64,000 nt of DNA, taken from the NCBI RefSeq assembly GCF_001428545.1, contig NZ_LMHZ01000056.1, forward strand, positions 62,001 through 126,000, in the 5' to 3' direction. The position numbers and the translations under genes are program-made. The DNA is from Noviherbaspirillum sp. Root189 (GTDB lineage: Bacteria; Pseudomonadota; Gammaproteobacteria; Burkholderiales; Burkholderiaceae_D). Below are positions 20,693-30,580 of this stretch, one piece after another; position 1 is the first letter of the stretch, and every line of letters begins with the position of its first letter. The notes beneath the pieces are model-generated. The model was not told where the DNA came from. It saw only the letters and a program-made list of their open reading frames with translations, and did not search any database.

Positions 20693-21895
20693 TCACAGGC
20701 TGGCAAGCTTTTCGAGCGCTGTTCGCAGGGTTTCGTCTTTTTTCGCAAAACAGAAGCGGACGATGCCGGAATCCTTCGGCTGGTTGTAAAAAGCCGAAAC
20801 CGGAATGGCGGCAACGCCGATGTCACTGGTCAGCCATTTTGCAAACTCAACCTCGGGCAAGTCGGAAATGGCCGAATAGTCGACGCACTGGAAGTAGGTC
20901 CCGTCGGAAGGAAGCAGCTTGAATCGCGAAGACTGCAATCCATCACGAAACAGGTCCCGTTTGCGCTGGTAAAACGCGGGCAGATCCAGATAGGCGTTTT
21001 GGTTGGCCATATAGCGGGCGATGCCATGCTGGACTGGCGTGTTGACGGTGAACACGTTGAACTGATGGACCTTGCGAAACTCGGCGGAAAGTGCGGCCGG
21101 GGCGGCCACATAACCGATTTTCCATCCGGTGACGTGGTAGGTCTTTCCAAAACTGGAGATCACAAACGACCGTGCGGCCAGATCGGGATAACGGCAGACC
21201 GACTCATGACGCGCGCCGTCGTACACCATGTGTTCGTAGACCTCATCCGACACGATGAGGATACGGGTATCACGCACGATATCGGCGAGTGCGCGCATGT
21301 CTGATTCGCGCATCACCGAGCCAGTCGGATTATGCGGGGAATTGATCATCAGCAGCCGGGTACGTGGCGTAATGGCAGCAGCAACTTTTTGCCATGGAAT
21401 GGCGTATCCCTCAGCGCTAACCTCCATCTGCACAAAGACAGGTGTGCCGCCGGCCAGTTCAATGGCGGGCACATAACTGTCGTAGACCGGTTCAATGATC
21501 AGCACTTCATCACCGGGATGGACCGTGCACAGGATGGACGTGAGCAGCGCCTGGGTTGCGCCGGCGGTAATCGTGATTTCGGTCGCCGGATTGTAGCGAT
21601 GTCCATAGATGGTGGCGATCTTTGCGGCGATCGCTTCACGCAGGGCTGGGACGCCAGTCATCGGCGGATATTGGTTGAATCCGCTCTTCATCGCCTCCGT
21701 CACCGCGTCGACGAGCGCCGGATCGCAGTCGAAATCCGGGAAACCCTGACCAAGATTGACAGCTCCTTTTTCAGCGGCCAATGCGGACATGACGGTAAAA
21801 ATAGTCGTTCCGACATTCGGCAGCCGGGACTGCAGCGACAACAGTTGGACGTTGGAAGCGTCGGGAGCAAGTGATACGGAAGTGGGCATATTCAT
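20693..21895 (-). CDS. PLP-dependent aminotransferase, methionine aminotransferase (YbdL) type
   Basis: A class I/II aminotransferase, 400 aa. Landmarks are VNLGQGFPDFD, NQYPPMTGVPALREAIA, the NSPHNPTGSV motif, and the PLP lysine in SSFGKTYHVTGWKIGY. The arginine binding the substrate carboxylate is in GIVRFCFAKKDE. The GQGFPDFD opening and close spacing of motifs match YbdL and kynurenine-aminotransferase-like enzymes that use methionine and other hydrophobic amino acids. Confidence 0.92.
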   Translation of the reverse strand: MNMPTSVSLAPDASNVQLLSLQSRLPNVGTTIFTVMSALAAEKGAVNLGQGFPDFDCDPALVDAVTEAMKSGFNQYPPMTGVPALREAIAAKIATIYGHRYNPATEITITAGATQALLTSILCTVHPGDEVLIIEPVYDSYVPAIELAGGTPVFVQMEVSAEGYAIPWQKVAAAITPRTRLLMINSPHNPTGSVMRESDMRALADIVRDTRILIVSDEVYEHMVYDGARHESVCRYPDLAARSFVISSFGKTYHVTGWKIGYVAAPAALSAEFRKVHQFNVFTVNTPVQHGIARYMANQNAYLDLPAFYQRKRDLFRDGLQSSRFKLLPSDGTYFQCVDYSAISDLPEVEFAKWLTSDIGVAAIPVSAFYNQPKDSGIVRFCFAKKDETLRTALEKLASL

Positions 21896-21937
21896 GATAA
21901 GGACGGTAAAGACACAGCGGAATGCAAAAATAATATT

Positions 21938-22411
21938 TTAACCATGCGCAGTAAGTGTTGTCTGGGCAGAACTCCAGGACGCTATCCATTTTTCCGGCGC
22001 CATGATCTGAAACATGCCCGCCCTGGCCGTGCGTTTGGCCAGTTTGAGCAACGCTTTGTCCTTGGTGATCAGGATGGCCGCGGAGGAATCTCGTGCCAGT
22101 TCGAGGAATTTCTGGTCGTCGCGATCGGTACAGACCGGTAGGCGTACGTCGCTGCGTCCCGGCATGTCGTTCGGCAGAAGGCAGGAAATCAGGCTGTCAA
22201 AAGCAGAGATCGCGCCGGGACGGGATTGCTCGTCCAGCGGCAAATGGGGATATTCCAGAACCATGAGCCATTCGGTCCGGCAATCGTCACGGGTAACCGC
22301 TTCCAGCTCACCGCTGCGCAGCGCATCCAGGAGCGTGATCCACCTGGGGTCGCGAAAGACAAACAGGTCGAGGCAGACGTTTGTGTCGATGACGATGCGT
22401 TTCTGTATCAT
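21938..22411 (-). CDS. PIN-domain protein, COG1569-like putative RNase
   Basis: A 157-aa PIN-fold protein from ATG 22411; an upstream TTG at 22459 would overlap yaaA's start codon. The metal-binding acids are in IVIDTNVCLDLF near the N-terminus, the central DDCRTEWLMVLEY, and CTDRDDQKFLELA. It belongs to the group often annotated as a toxin of a toxin-antitoxin pair, but no antitoxin gene is adjacent, so an orphan or housekeeping role is as likely. Confidence 0.82.
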   Translation of the reverse strand: MIQKRIVIDTNVCLDLFVFRDPRWITLLDALRSGELEAVTRDDCRTEWLMVLEYPHLPLDEQSRPGAISAFDSLISCLLPNDMPGRSDVRLPVCTDRDDQKFLELARDSSAAILITKDKALLKLAKRTARAGMFQIMAPEKWIASWSSAQTTLTAHG

Positions 22412-22458
22412 TGCCGCAATTCTTTTCCTTGAAACACTACTGAAGTGCTGATTTTTCA

Positions 22459-23235
22459 ATGCTGATTGTTATTTCGCCCGCCAAGACGCTGGACTACGAG
22501 ACCCCGCCGACGACAGAACTTCATTCAACGCCCGATTTCATTTCGCATTCGGCCGAGCTGATCGAGGCCTTGCGGACGCTGTCGCCTGCGCAGCTATCAT
22601 CGCTGATGGACATCTCCGATGCGCTGGCAGTGCTGAATGTTACCCGGTATGCCTCCTGGTCGCGCAAATTCACCCGCAAAAATGCGAAACAGGCGGTGCT
22701 GGCGTTTAACGGCGACGTGTACGAAGGACTCGATGCGCCTTCGCTTACTGTGAAGCAGCTGGATTATGTGCAAGCGCATGTGCGCATACTGTCGGGCTTG
22801 TATGGCGTACTCCGGCCGCTGGACCTCATGCAGCCTTACCGGCTTGAAATGGGAACAAGCCTTGCCAATGCGCGTGGCCGTAACCTTTATGCTTTCTGGG
22901 GCAATCTTGTCACTGAAGCCTTGAACGCCCAGATTGCCGGCCACCGTGCAAAGGTACTCGTCAACCTCGCATCAGAAGAATATTTCAAGGTAGTGAAACC
23001 CAAGTTGCTTGATGCAGAGATTATTACGCCGGTGTTCGAGGACTGGAAAAACGGCAAATATAAGGTTATTTCCTTCTTTGCGAAGCGGGCGCGCGGATTG
23101 ATGGCGCGCTATGCGGCAGTAAAAAATGTGACGCAGCCCGAAAAACTGAAGGCATTCAATGTCGATGGTTATGCTTTCGATGCATCAGTTTCAACTGCGC
23201 GGAACTGGGTGTTTCGGCGACGCATGGAAGCCTGA
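22459..23235 (+). CDS. yaaA: Peroxide stress protein YaaA
   Basis: A DUF328/UPF0246 protein, 258 aa, the usual length. It begins [17 protein letters not shown] and contains [25 protein letters not shown] and [22 protein letters not shown], all family signatures. In E. coli YaaA protects DNA and protein from oxidative damage by limiting free iron. It is divergent from the PIN-domain gene and ends at a shared terminator. Confidence 0.95.
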   Translation: MLIVISPAKTLDYETPPTTELHSTPDFISHSAELIEALRTLSPAQLSSLMDISDALAVLNVTRYASWSRKFTRKNAKQAVLAFNGDVYEGLDAPSLTVKQLDYVQAHVRILSGLYGVLRPLDLMQPYRLEMGTSLANARGRNLYAFWGNLVTEALNAQIAGHRAKVLVNLASEEYFKVVKPKLLDAEIITPVFEDWKNGKYKVISFFAKRARGLMARYAAVKNVTQPEKLKAFNVDGYAFDASVSTARNWVFRRRMEA

Positions 23236-23291
23236 TCCTGCAAAATGGGGGCTAACCCTGGATGTGCCCACGCAATTCTTGCTGACAAAAA

Positions 23292-23325
23292 AATAACCCC
23301 GCACAGCGGGGTTATTTGTTTGTAT
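23292..23325. terminator. Bidirectional terminator between yaaA and bamD
   Basis: AATAACCCCGC pairs perfectly with GCGGGGTTATT around a 3-nt loop. It is preceded by an A run and followed by a T run, so it can end both the yaaA (+) and the bamD (-) transcripts. Confidence 0.9.
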
Positions 23326-23348
23326 TGCGGGTATGGCAAACGTCTGTA

Positions 23349-24146
23349 TTACCAGATCTGCCACCAGGGCTTGTCGCTTGTTGGACCACCGCTGAAGTAG
23401 ACGCTGTTCGGAAAGTTTGTCCTGAGTACCCGGTCGGCGTCGTCACGCAACTGCGGCAAATCCATCGCGTCATAGGATTTGACCATTACGTACAAAGCTT
23501 CTTCAACTGCTGGCGCATCACGGTATTCGGTTACCGCGACCTGCGCGCGGTTTGCAGCTGCCAGATATGCGCCACGGCGATAGTAATATTTGGCAACATG
23601 CACTTCATACTGCGCCATCGCATTGACCAGATACTTCAGGCGTGAAATCGCATCCTTGGCGTAGATGCTGTTCGGGAAACGTTCCGCCAGCTGCTTGAAC
23701 GAATCGAATGCATCGCGCGCCGCCTTCGGATCGCGTTCGCTTGGATCCTGCTTGGACAAAAAGTCGAGAAAACCAACGCGGTCGTTGAAGTTGATCAGCC
23801 CACGCAGGTAATACATATAATCGACGTTGGGATGATTCGGATGCAGCTTGATAAAGCGGTCGACTGCCGCCAGCGCTTCCGGTTGTTCACCCTGGCGGTA
23901 GTGCGCATAGGCGATTTCCATTTGGGCCTGCTGGGCATAGGTTCCGAACGGGTAACGCGATTCCAGCTTTTCGAAGTGCTGGATCGCCTTTTCATAATTA
24001 CCGCTGCTGAGTTCGTCCCGGGCCTCCGAGTATAATCTCGACGCTGACCAATTCTTTGTTTCGTCCACCTTGTCCGGCAACAGGCCGCAGCCTGACAGGG
24101 ATAGCGCAAGAGCGATAGCGGCGATTTTCAACAATCTTTTATACAT
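23349..24146 (-). CDS. bamD: Outer membrane assembly lipoprotein BamD
   Basis: An essential lipoprotein of the BAM complex that inserts beta-barrel proteins into the outer membrane. The 265-aa form starts at the ATG giving MYKRLLKIAAIALALSLSGC, with lipidated Cys20. The body is a series of TPR-like repeats (for example YEKAIQHFEKLESRYPFG and FKQLAERFPNSIYAKDA). A longer frame to 24425 has no signal peptide at its start and would overlap rluD. bamD and rluD are divergent, as in many Proteobacteria. Confidence 0.96.
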   Translation of the reverse strand: MYKRLLKIAAIALALSLSGCGLLPDKVDETKNWSASRLYSEARDELSSGNYEKAIQHFEKLESRYPFGTYAQQAQMEIAYAHYRQGEQPEALAAVDRFIKLHPNHPNVDYMYYLRGLINFNDRVGFLDFLSKQDPSERDPKAARDAFDSFKQLAERFPNSIYAKDAISRLKYLVNAMAQYEVHVAKYYYRRGAYLAAANRAQVAVTEYRDAPAVEEALYVMVKSYDAMDLPQLRDDADRVLRTNFPNSVYFSGGPTSDKPWWQIW

Positions 24147-24231
24147 AACGTTTGCAGGAGCACGGCTGGACAAGGCCACGATTATAGCCGATGGCGACTC
24201 CTTCAAGCGATACTCACAGAAACCTCTGATT

Positions 24232-25233
24232 TTGACCTCAAACCTGACCGAAAATGAACTGTATGACGGCGATGATGAAGAGGGCGCCACGCCCGACGTC
24301 GCGCCCATCGAATTAAAGCTGACCCCGGAATTTTGCGGCGTACGCCTGGACAAGGCCCTGTCGCAACTGGTGCCAGAGTATTCCCGCAGCCGTCTGCAAC
24401 AATGGATGGACGGCGGCTTCGTCACGGTGGATGGTCAACCCGCAAAGGGCAAGACGCTGGCGCTGGGCGACGAAACCATCGTGGTTCATCCGCAGGCAGC
24501 GCCCGAAGATACGGCATTCACGCCCGAAGCCATGCCGCTCTCCATCCTGCATGAGGATGCCGAACTGATGATCATCGATAAGCCGGCCGGACTGGTGGTG
24601 CATCCCGCTGCAGGTAACTGGTCCGGCACTTTGCTCAATGGCTTGCTGCATCATTTTCCGGCAATTTCGGGCGTTCCTCGTGCTGGCATCGTGCATCGGC
24701 TCGACAAGGAAACCAGTGGACTGATGGTGGTCGCCAAAACCCTGCAGTCACAAACCGACCTTGTAAGGCAACTGCAGGCACGCACTGTCAAGCGCGAATA
24801 CCTGGCGCTGGTCTGGGGTTCGCCGCAAATCAGCGGAAAAATCGATGCGGCCATTGGGCGCCATCCGCGTGATCGAATCAAGATGGCGGTCACTGACAAT
24901 GCCAGCGCCAAGCCGGCGGTCACCCATTACCAGCGGATCGCGACCGGCACACTGGATGGCCGTCCGGTCAGTCTGTTGCGTTGCCAGCTCGAAACCGGCC
25001 GGACCCACCAGATCCGGGTCCATATGCAATCGATCGGCTTTACGCTGGTTGGCGATCCCCTGTACGGGAAACCGCATCTGGCACCGATATTCCCACGCCA
25101 GGCGCTGCATGCCTACCGACTTGGGCTGATCCATCCGGCGACCGGCAAGGATTGTGAATGGCAGTCCGTTTTGCCTGAGGATTTCGCCAGCCTTCTCATG
25201 CGCGCCGGAATCGACAGCTCTATTGTCGGATAA
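24232..25233 (+). CDS. rluD: 23S rRNA pseudouridine synthase RluD
   Basis: Makes pseudouridines 1911, 1915 and 1917 of 23S rRNA (E. coli numbering). An S4 RNA-binding domain (VRLDKALSQLVPEYSRSRL) is followed by the catalytic domain with HRLDKETSGLMVVAKT, whose Asp is the nucleophile, and RTHQIRVHMQ. The start is uncertain: the frame is open back to an ATG at 24070, but that would overlap the start of divergent bamD by 77 bp. I chose the in-frame TTG at 24232. The gene is followed 9 bp later by pgeF, a conserved pairing. Confidence 0.93.
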   Translation: MTSNLTENELYDGDDEEGATPDVAPIELKLTPEFCGVRLDKALSQLVPEYSRSRLQQWMDGGFVTVDGQPAKGKTLALGDETIVVHPQAAPEDTAFTPEAMPLSILHEDAELMIIDKPAGLVVHPAAGNWSGTLLNGLLHHFPAISGVPRAGIVHRLDKETSGLMVVAKTLQSQTDLVRQLQARTVKREYLALVWGSPQISGKIDAAIGRHPRDRIKMAVTDNASAKPAVTHYQRIATGTLDGRPVSLLRCQLETGRTHQIRVHMQSIGFTLVGDPLYGKPHLAPIFPRQALHAYRLGLIHPATGKDCEWQSVLPEDFASLLMRAGIDSSIVG

Positions 25234-25242
25234 AGGATTTCC

Positions 25243-26004
25243 ATGGCCTCGCCCGAACCCATCCGTCCGCAATGGAACGCCCCTGCATCCGTCGGCTCGC
25301 TGTCCACGACCCGTTGCGGCGGAGTCAGCACGGTACCGTATGACGATGGCAAGGCTGGGGGAGGGCTTAATCTTGGCACTCACGTCGGCGACCGGCCGAA
25401 GGCGGTCGATCGCAACCGGGCATTGCTGAGAACATTTTTGCCATCGGACCCAGCATGGCTGTCTCAGGTTCATGGCACGACAGTCGTCGATGCCGCAAGC
25501 CTTCATGGGGTCGTACCGAATGCGGATGCCTGCATTTCCAGCACACCCGGGGTAGTCTGCGTCATTCAGACAGCGGATTGTTTACCGGTGCTCTTGTGCG
25601 ACCTGGATGGACGCGTGGTGGGTGCTGCCCATGCAGGTTGGCGCGGGTTGGCGAATGGGATACTTGAAAAGACGGTTGCCCGTATGGGCGATGCAGGGGC
25701 GGGATCGCTGATGGCCTGGCTGGGACCGGCCATCGGGCCCAATGCATTCGAGGTGGGACAGGATGTGTTTGATGCATTCGTCGTTCCCGACCCGGAAACG
25801 ACCGCGGCATTCAGAGCCATTGAAGGCAGGGCCGGTAAATATCTCGCAGATATCTATGCGCTGGCTCGCCGGCGCCTTGCCAACGCGGGAGTGAGCGAGG
25901 TTTTCGGTGGCGATTTGTGTACCGTCAGTGACCCGGCCCGGTTTTATTCTTATCGCCGGGATGGTGTTACGGGCAGGATGGTCTCTCTGATCTGGCTTAA
26001 ATAA
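25243..26004 (+). CDS. pgeF: Peptidoglycan editing factor PgeF (YfiH / laccase-domain family)
   Basis: A cytoplasmic purine-nucleoside phosphorylase-like protein of 253 aa. In E. coli it edits misincorporated L-Ser in peptidoglycan precursors. Zinc ligands are in VHGTTVV, the TADCLPVLL segment and AAHAGWRGLANG. It begins 9 bp after rluD behind an AAGGA site, so the two are co-transcribed. Confidence 0.95.
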   Translation: MASPEPIRPQWNAPASVGSLSTTRCGGVSTVPYDDGKAGGGLNLGTHVGDRPKAVDRNRALLRTFLPSDPAWLSQVHGTTVVDAASLHGVVPNADACISSTPGVVCVIQTADCLPVLLCDLDGRVVGAAHAGWRGLANGILEKTVARMGDAGAGSLMAWLGPAIGPNAFEVGQDVFDAFVVPDPETTAAFRAIEGRAGKYLADIYALARRRLANAGVSEVFGGDLCTVSDPARFYSYRRDGVTGRMVSLIWLK

Positions 26005-26081
26005 AGGTTCAGCGCAATGCAAACGCTGACGATGCCCTGAATCAACTTAAATCAAACCTTGTTAATCAAGCAGGCCGTTAA

Positions 26082-26321
26082 TCAAGTCTTTTCATCCATC
26101 TGCGGTGGAATGCACGCCTGGACCTTCATTTCTTCTTCCCGTAGCAATTTTTCATCTGCCGCACGCTTGCGCTTGCGCCGTGGGGCGTCCATCAAGTATA
26201 AAATGATTAACAAGGGCAGAACGCCATAGAGCAGGAAGGTCATCACACCGGCGACGACCGAATGTTCGGTGATGGACATCATCAGAACAACATAAATCCA
26301 TGCGATGGCGACGATATACAT
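26082..26321 (-). CDS. Small inner-membrane protein, 79 aa
   Basis: Two hydrophobic helices span roughly residues 3-16 and 22-44, followed by a strongly basic stretch APRRKRKRAADEK, which by the positive-inside rule lies in the cytoplasm. No family is recognised. It is convergent with pgeF and divergent from phaC. Confidence 0.75.
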   Translation of the reverse strand: MYIVAIAWIYVVLMMSITEHSVVAGVMTFLLYGVLPLLIILYLMDAPRRKRKRAADEKLLREEEMKVQACIPPQMDEKT

Positions 26322-26377
26322 AGCAGTTCAAGGCATTCAATCAAACCGTAACCTTACGCGAAAAAAGAGATGCAGAC

Positions 26378-28099
26378 ATGAATAATATGTTCCCGCCTCA
26401 GATGGACCCGCAGGCATGGATGGCCCAGTTTTCCGATCCCAATGCCTGGAAAGCCTGGACACAAGCCGCGCCGCTCGATACCAAGCCGATTACCGCAACA
26501 GTAAAGGAATTCGGCGCGACCATCGACCCGTCAACGCTGTCCAGGCTGCAAAGCGATTACATGCAGCAGATGACTTCACTCTGGCAGGAAATGCTGAACG
26601 CAAAGGCACCGGCAATCGGAGACAGGCGTTTCACTTCGCCCGAGTGGCATTCCAACCCGATGTTCGCCTTCAATGCGGCAGCCTACCTCTTGAACGCACG
26701 GTTCTTGATGGCACTTGCGGACTCCGTCGAAGCGGCGCCCCGCGCAAAGCAGAAGATTCGTTTCGCAGTGCAACAAATGGTCGATGCGATGTCGCCGGCG
26801 AACTTCCTGGTGACCAATCCGGAAGCACAGCAGAAAATCATCGAGACAAAAGGGCAAAGCCTTACCAAAGGGATTGCCCATATGCTCGAAGACATGCAGA
26901 AGGGGCGTATCTCGCAGACTGACGAATCCGCATTCGAGGTCGGCCGAAACGTGGCCACGAGCGAAGGCGCAGTCGTCTTCGAAAATGAATTTTTCCAGCT
27001 GATCCAGTACAAGCCGCTGACAAAATCGGTGTACGAGCGCCCATTACTGCTGGTGCCGCCTTGCATCAACAAATACTACATCCTTGATCTGCAGCCTGAA
27101 AACTCACTGGTCCGCTACGCTGTCGAGCAAGGCCATACCGTGTTCCTGGTTTCGTGGGTCAACCCGGACAAATCTCTGGCACAGGCAACCTGGGATGACT
27201 ACATCTTGCAGGGTGTCGTCAAAGCCATCAACGTCGTGCAGGAAATCTCCGGTCAGGATCAGATCAATGCACTGGGTTTCTGCGTCGGCGGCACATTGCT
27301 CTCGACAGCGCTGTCACTGCTGTTTGCGCGCGGTGAAAAGCCGGTTGCCAGCCTTACCTTGCTGACTACGTTCCTCGACTTTTCCGATACCGGTGTGATC
27401 GAGGTCTTTGTGGACGAGGCGCAGGTGGCGATGCGCGAGCAGGCGATCGGACATGGTGGCCTGATGCCGGGGCGTGACTTCGCGTCTGCGTTTTCCAGCC
27501 TGCGTCCGAACGACCTGGTCTGGAATTACGTGAAGGCCAATTACCTGAAGGGTGAAGAACCACCGCCATTCGATCTGCTTTACTGGAATGCCGATAGCAC
27601 GAACTTGCCTGGTCCGATGTTTTGCTGGTACCTGCGCAATATGTACCTCGAAAACAATTTGCGGGTACCGGGAAAGACACAGGTCGCTGGCGAGCCGATC
27701 GACCTTGCGAAGATCGATGCGCCTACCTTTATTTACGGTTCGCGCGAAGACCATATCGTGCCGTGGACATCGGCCTACGAATCGACCAAGCTGCTGAACC
27801 CCAAAAAACGCGACCGCAATCGCTTTGTGCTCGGCGCGTCCGGGCATATCGCGGGCGTCATCAATCCACCGGCGAAAAAGAAGCGCAGTCATTGGATCAG
27901 CGATGTGAATGCGGATTCTGCGGATGAATGGATGGCGGCCGCCAAGGAGCAGCCAGGCAGCTGGTGGCCGGAATGGGCGGAATTCCTGAAACAGTACGGG
28001 GGCAAGCAGGTTCCTGCCCCGAAGAAATACGGTAATACAAAATATACGCAGATCGAGCCTGCGCCAGGCCGTTATGTAAAGGTAAAAGCCGACCATTGA
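26378..28099 (+). CDS. phaC: Class I poly(3-hydroxyalkanoate) synthase PhaC
   Basis: Polymerises (R)-3-hydroxyacyl-CoA, mainly 3-hydroxybutyryl-CoA, at the surface of PHA granules. At 573 aa it is the usual class I size. The lipase-like box GFCVGGT holds the catalytic Cys302; the partner Asp lies in SREDHIVPW and the His in LGASGHIAG. The N-terminal region up to about 200 is the less conserved domain. phaC stands without phaA or phaB here but is followed by the regulator gene phaR. Confidence 0.97.
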   Translation: MNNMFPPQMDPQAWMAQFSDPNAWKAWTQAAPLDTKPITATVKEFGATIDPSTLSRLQSDYMQQMTSLWQEMLNAKAPAIGDRRFTSPEWHSNPMFAFNAAAYLLNARFLMALADSVEAAPRAKQKIRFAVQQMVDAMSPANFLVTNPEAQQKIIETKGQSLTKGIAHMLEDMQKGRISQTDESAFEVGRNVATSEGAVVFENEFFQLIQYKPLTKSVYERPLLLVPPCINKYYILDLQPENSLVRYAVEQGHTVFLVSWVNPDKSLAQATWDDYILQGVVKAINVVQEISGQDQINALGFCVGGTLLSTALSLLFARGEKPVASLTLLTTFLDFSDTGVIEVFVDEAQVAMREQAIGHGGLMPGRDFASAFSSLRPNDLVWNYVKANYLKGEEPPPFDLLYWNADSTNLPGPMFCWYLRNMYLENNLRVPGKTQVAGEPIDLAKIDAPTFIYGSREDHIVPWTSAYESTKLLNPKKRDRNRFVLGASGHIAGVINPPAKKKRSHWISDVNADSADEWMAAAKEQPGSWWPEWAEFLKQYGGKQVPAPKKYGNTKYTQIEPAPGRYVKVKADH

Positions 28100-28380
28100 G
28101 CGACTGGACAGGGCCGGCCGTGGCCCGTCCTTCCGGCAATTTCAGGTAGTTGGCACAACATACAGGATGCGGCAAACTGTTAAGTAAAGGAAACTCTATC
28201 AAGCAATGCCATCAGGCAGGATTTTTCGCAAACGCATTGCAATAACCGGGTAACCTCTTGACAATAGTTGCGTAAATCTTTGTTTTTTCGCACTATAATA
28301 AAAGTAAGCAGAGCGAACGGTTGTTCGCTTTTCAGATAAAACGGCATCGACGCGTTGCGACGCAATAACTGGAATTTTCG

Positions 28381-28938
28381 ATGAATAGTGCAAAAAAGCT
28401 TTCCGAGCGCTTGATCAAGAAGTATCCGAACCGCCGTCTGTATGACACACAAACCAGTTCCTACATCACGCTCGCTGATGTAAAGCAATTAGTCCTCGAC
28501 AACGAAGAATTCACCGTCGTCGATGCCAAGACCGAAGAAGACCTGACCCGCGCGATTCTTTTGCAGATCATTCTGGAAGAAGAGGCCAACGGCACACCAA
28601 TGTTTTCCAGCGGCGCACTGTCGCAAATCATTCGCTACTATGGCCATGCCATGCAGGGAATGATGGGCTCTTATCTGGAAAAGAACATCCAGGCCTTTAT
28701 CGACATTCAGAACAAGCTGGCCGAAAGCTCCAAGGGTTTCTATGAAGGCAAGCCTTTCAGCCAGGAAATGTGGACTCAGTTCATGAATGTTCAGGGCCCC
28801 ATGATGCAAGGAATGATGAGCAACTACATCGAACAGAGCAAGAACCTGTTCATGCAGATGCAGGACCAGATGCAAAGCCAGACAAAGAACATGTTCGGGA
28901 CTTTCCCGTTCCCGCCGCCGGACAATACAAAGAAGTAA
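28381..28938 (+). CDS. phaR: PHA synthesis repressor PhaR
   Basis: A regulator that binds both DNA and PHA granules and represses phasin and its own gene. The protein is 185 aa. The N-terminal DNA-binding domain is LIKKYPNRRLYDTQTSSYITL with DVKQLVLDNEEFTVVDAKT. Two PHB-accumulation segments follow (GALSQIIRYYGHAMQGMMGSYLE and similar). The C-terminus is Met/Gln-rich. It is 281 bp downstream of phaC with its own leader; the AT-rich segment at 28290-28300 may be its promoter. Confidence 0.97.
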   Translation: MNSAKKLSERLIKKYPNRRLYDTQTSSYITLADVKQLVLDNEEFTVVDAKTEEDLTRAILLQIILEEEANGTPMFSSGALSQIIRYYGHAMQGMMGSYLEKNIQAFIDIQNKLAESSKGFYEGKPFSQEMWTQFMNVQGPMMQGMMSNYIEQSKNLFMQMQDQMQSQTKNMFGTFPFPPPDNTKK

Positions 28939-29062
28939 TACCAATCCCAAGCTATAACGTGACAAATAGGAGGAGTCAATAGCGAGCTATTGACGACGAG
29001 TGCAACGCAGGCAGGCGGAAAAAGACGCGATCTCATGGTGCGTTATGGGTTGGGATTGGTAT
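28938..29062. repeat. 125-bp inverted-repeat element abutting phaR
   Basis: Perfect 13-bp terminal arms (ATACCAATCCCAA and TTGGGATTGGTAT) are extended inward by ATAACG paired with CGTTAT. A second perfect hairpin, GTCAATAGC paired with GCTATTGAC, lies at 28975-28994. The left arm overlaps the phaR stop codon by one base. This layout suggests a MITE-like or other small interspersed repeat whose transcript would fold strongly. It may also serve as the phaR 3' end. Confidence 0.65.
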
Positions 29063-29221
29063 AAGACCGGAAACAGAGCCGATAACGCTGCCAGAATTGC
29101 CATGGAAATGGATAGGACCGCAGCGTTGATGGAAGAGCAAGGGTTGCGGAGATTTGCGTGAATGGGAAACCATCCCTGACGGGGTACAATAGCGGATTAC
29201 GCTTTTGTGCCCTTTTCCTTC

Positions 29222-30580
29222 ATGTCCAACGCTTCCTCCTCCCCTAAAGTCGGCTTTGTATCGCTCGGTTGTCCCAAGGCGCTCGTCGACTCCGAACAAA
29301 TCCTCACCCAGCTGCGCGCCGAAGGTTATGACACCGCCAAGTCTTACGATGGCGCTGACCTCGTCATCGTCAACACCTGCGGGTTCATCGACGCCGCGGT
29401 GCAGGAATCGCTGGACGCCATCGGCGAAGCGCTCAACGAAAACGGTAAGGTCATCGTGACCGGTTGCCTTGGCGCGAAGAAGGATGCCGCCGGCAACGAC
29501 ATTATTCAGAGTGTGCACCCCAAGGTGCTCGAAGTCACCGGCCCGCATGCTGTCGGCGAGGTGATGGCTGCCGTGCACAAACATCTTCCCAAGCCGCATG
29601 ATCCCTTCACCTCCCTGGTCCCGGCACAAGGCGTCAAACTGACGCCGAAACATTACGCTTACCTCAAGATTTCCGAAGGCTGCAACCATCGCTGCAGCTT
29701 CTGCATCATCCCGTCGATGCGTGGTGACCTGGTGTCGCGCCCGATTGCCGACGTGATGCTCGAAGCGGAGAACCTGTTCAAGGCCGGCGTAAAGGAATTG
29801 CTGGTCATCTCGCAGGACACCAGCGCCTATGGCGTCGACGTCAAGTTCCGCACCGGTTTCTGGAACGGCAAACCCGTACGTACCCATATGACACAACTGG
29901 TGGGCGCGCTTGGCGAGCTGGCCGCGCAATACGGCGCATGGGTCCGCCTGCACTACGTCTATCCCTATCCGCACGTCGATGATGTCATCCCGATGATGGC
30001 TGAAGGTCGCGTGCTGCCCTACCTGGACGTGCCGCTGCAACATGCGCATCCGGATGTGCTCAAGCGCATGAAGCGCCCGGCAAATGGCGAAAAGAACCTT
30101 GATCGCATTCAGGCATGGCGCAAGATGTGCCCGGAACTGACGATACGCTCCACGTTCATTGCCGGTTTCCCTGGCGAGACGGAAGAAGAATTTCAGTACC
30201 TGCTCGACTTCCTGAAGGAAGCCGAGATCGACAGACTCGGGTGTTTCGCCTATTCACCGGTAGAAGGCGCTACGGCAAATGAGCTTGCCAATCCCGTTCC
30301 CGAAGAAGTCCGGGAAGAACGCCGTGCCCGCGTCATGGAACTGCAGGAAGGTATTTCCAAAAAACGCCTGCAATCGAAGGTTGGCACCACCGTGCGCGTG
30401 CTGCTCGATGAAGTGGGCCCGAACGGCGGCGTCGGCCGGACGGTTGCCGATGCCCCGGAAATCGACGGCGTGGTCTACGTGAAGCCCCCCTACGAGCCAC
30501 ATCTCAAACTGAAAGTCGGCGAATTTGTCGACGTGCGCGTCACTGCCGCCGATGCGCACGACCTGTGGGCGGAGGCCTGA
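29222..30580 (+). CDS. rimO: Ribosomal protein S12 methylthiotransferase RimO
   Basis: A radical-SAM enzyme that adds a methylthio group to an Asp of ribosomal protein S12. The start chosen is the second ATG; an ATG at 29207 would add five residues. The N-terminal MTTase domain begins [17 protein letters not shown], the radical-SAM motif is CNHRCSFC (Cys154, Cys158, Cys161), and a TRAM domain closes the protein. The [13 protein letters not shown] opening separates RimO from MiaB. Confidence 0.96.
   Translation: MSNASSSPKVGFVSLGCPKALVDSEQILTQLRAEGYDTAKSYDGADLVIVNTCGFIDAAVQESLDAIGEALNENGKVIVTGCLGAKKDAAGNDIIQSVHPKVLEVTGPHAVGEVMAAVHKHLPKPHDPFTSLVPAQGVKLTPKHYAYLKISEGCNHRCSFCIIPSMRGDLVSRPIADVMLEAENLFKAGVKELLVISQDTSAYGVDVKFRTGFWNGKPVRTHMTQLVGALGELAAQYGAWVRLHYVYPYPHVDDVIPMMAEGRVLPYLDVPLQHAHPDVLKRMKRPANGEKNLDRIQAWRKMCPELTIRSTFIAGFPGETEEEFQYLLDFLKEAEIDRLGCFAYSPVEGATANELANPVPEEVREERRARVMELQEGISKKRLQSKVGTTVRVLLDEVGPNGGVGRTVADAPEIDGVVYVKPPYEPHLKLKVGEFVDVRVTAADAHDLWAEA

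Noticed and set aside
22412-22459. TTG start for the PIN-domain gene
   Set aside because: It coincides with the yaaA start codon on the other strand and adds a stretch without PIN-family sequence.
24070-24231. N-terminal extension of rluD to an ATG at 24070
   Set aside because: It would overlap the start and signal-peptide region of divergent bamD, and the added residues do not look like RluD.
28258-28299. Sigma-70 promoter TTGACA...TATAAT before phaR
   Set aside because: The two hexamers are 30 bp apart, far beyond the usual 16-18 bp, so they cannot form one promoter.
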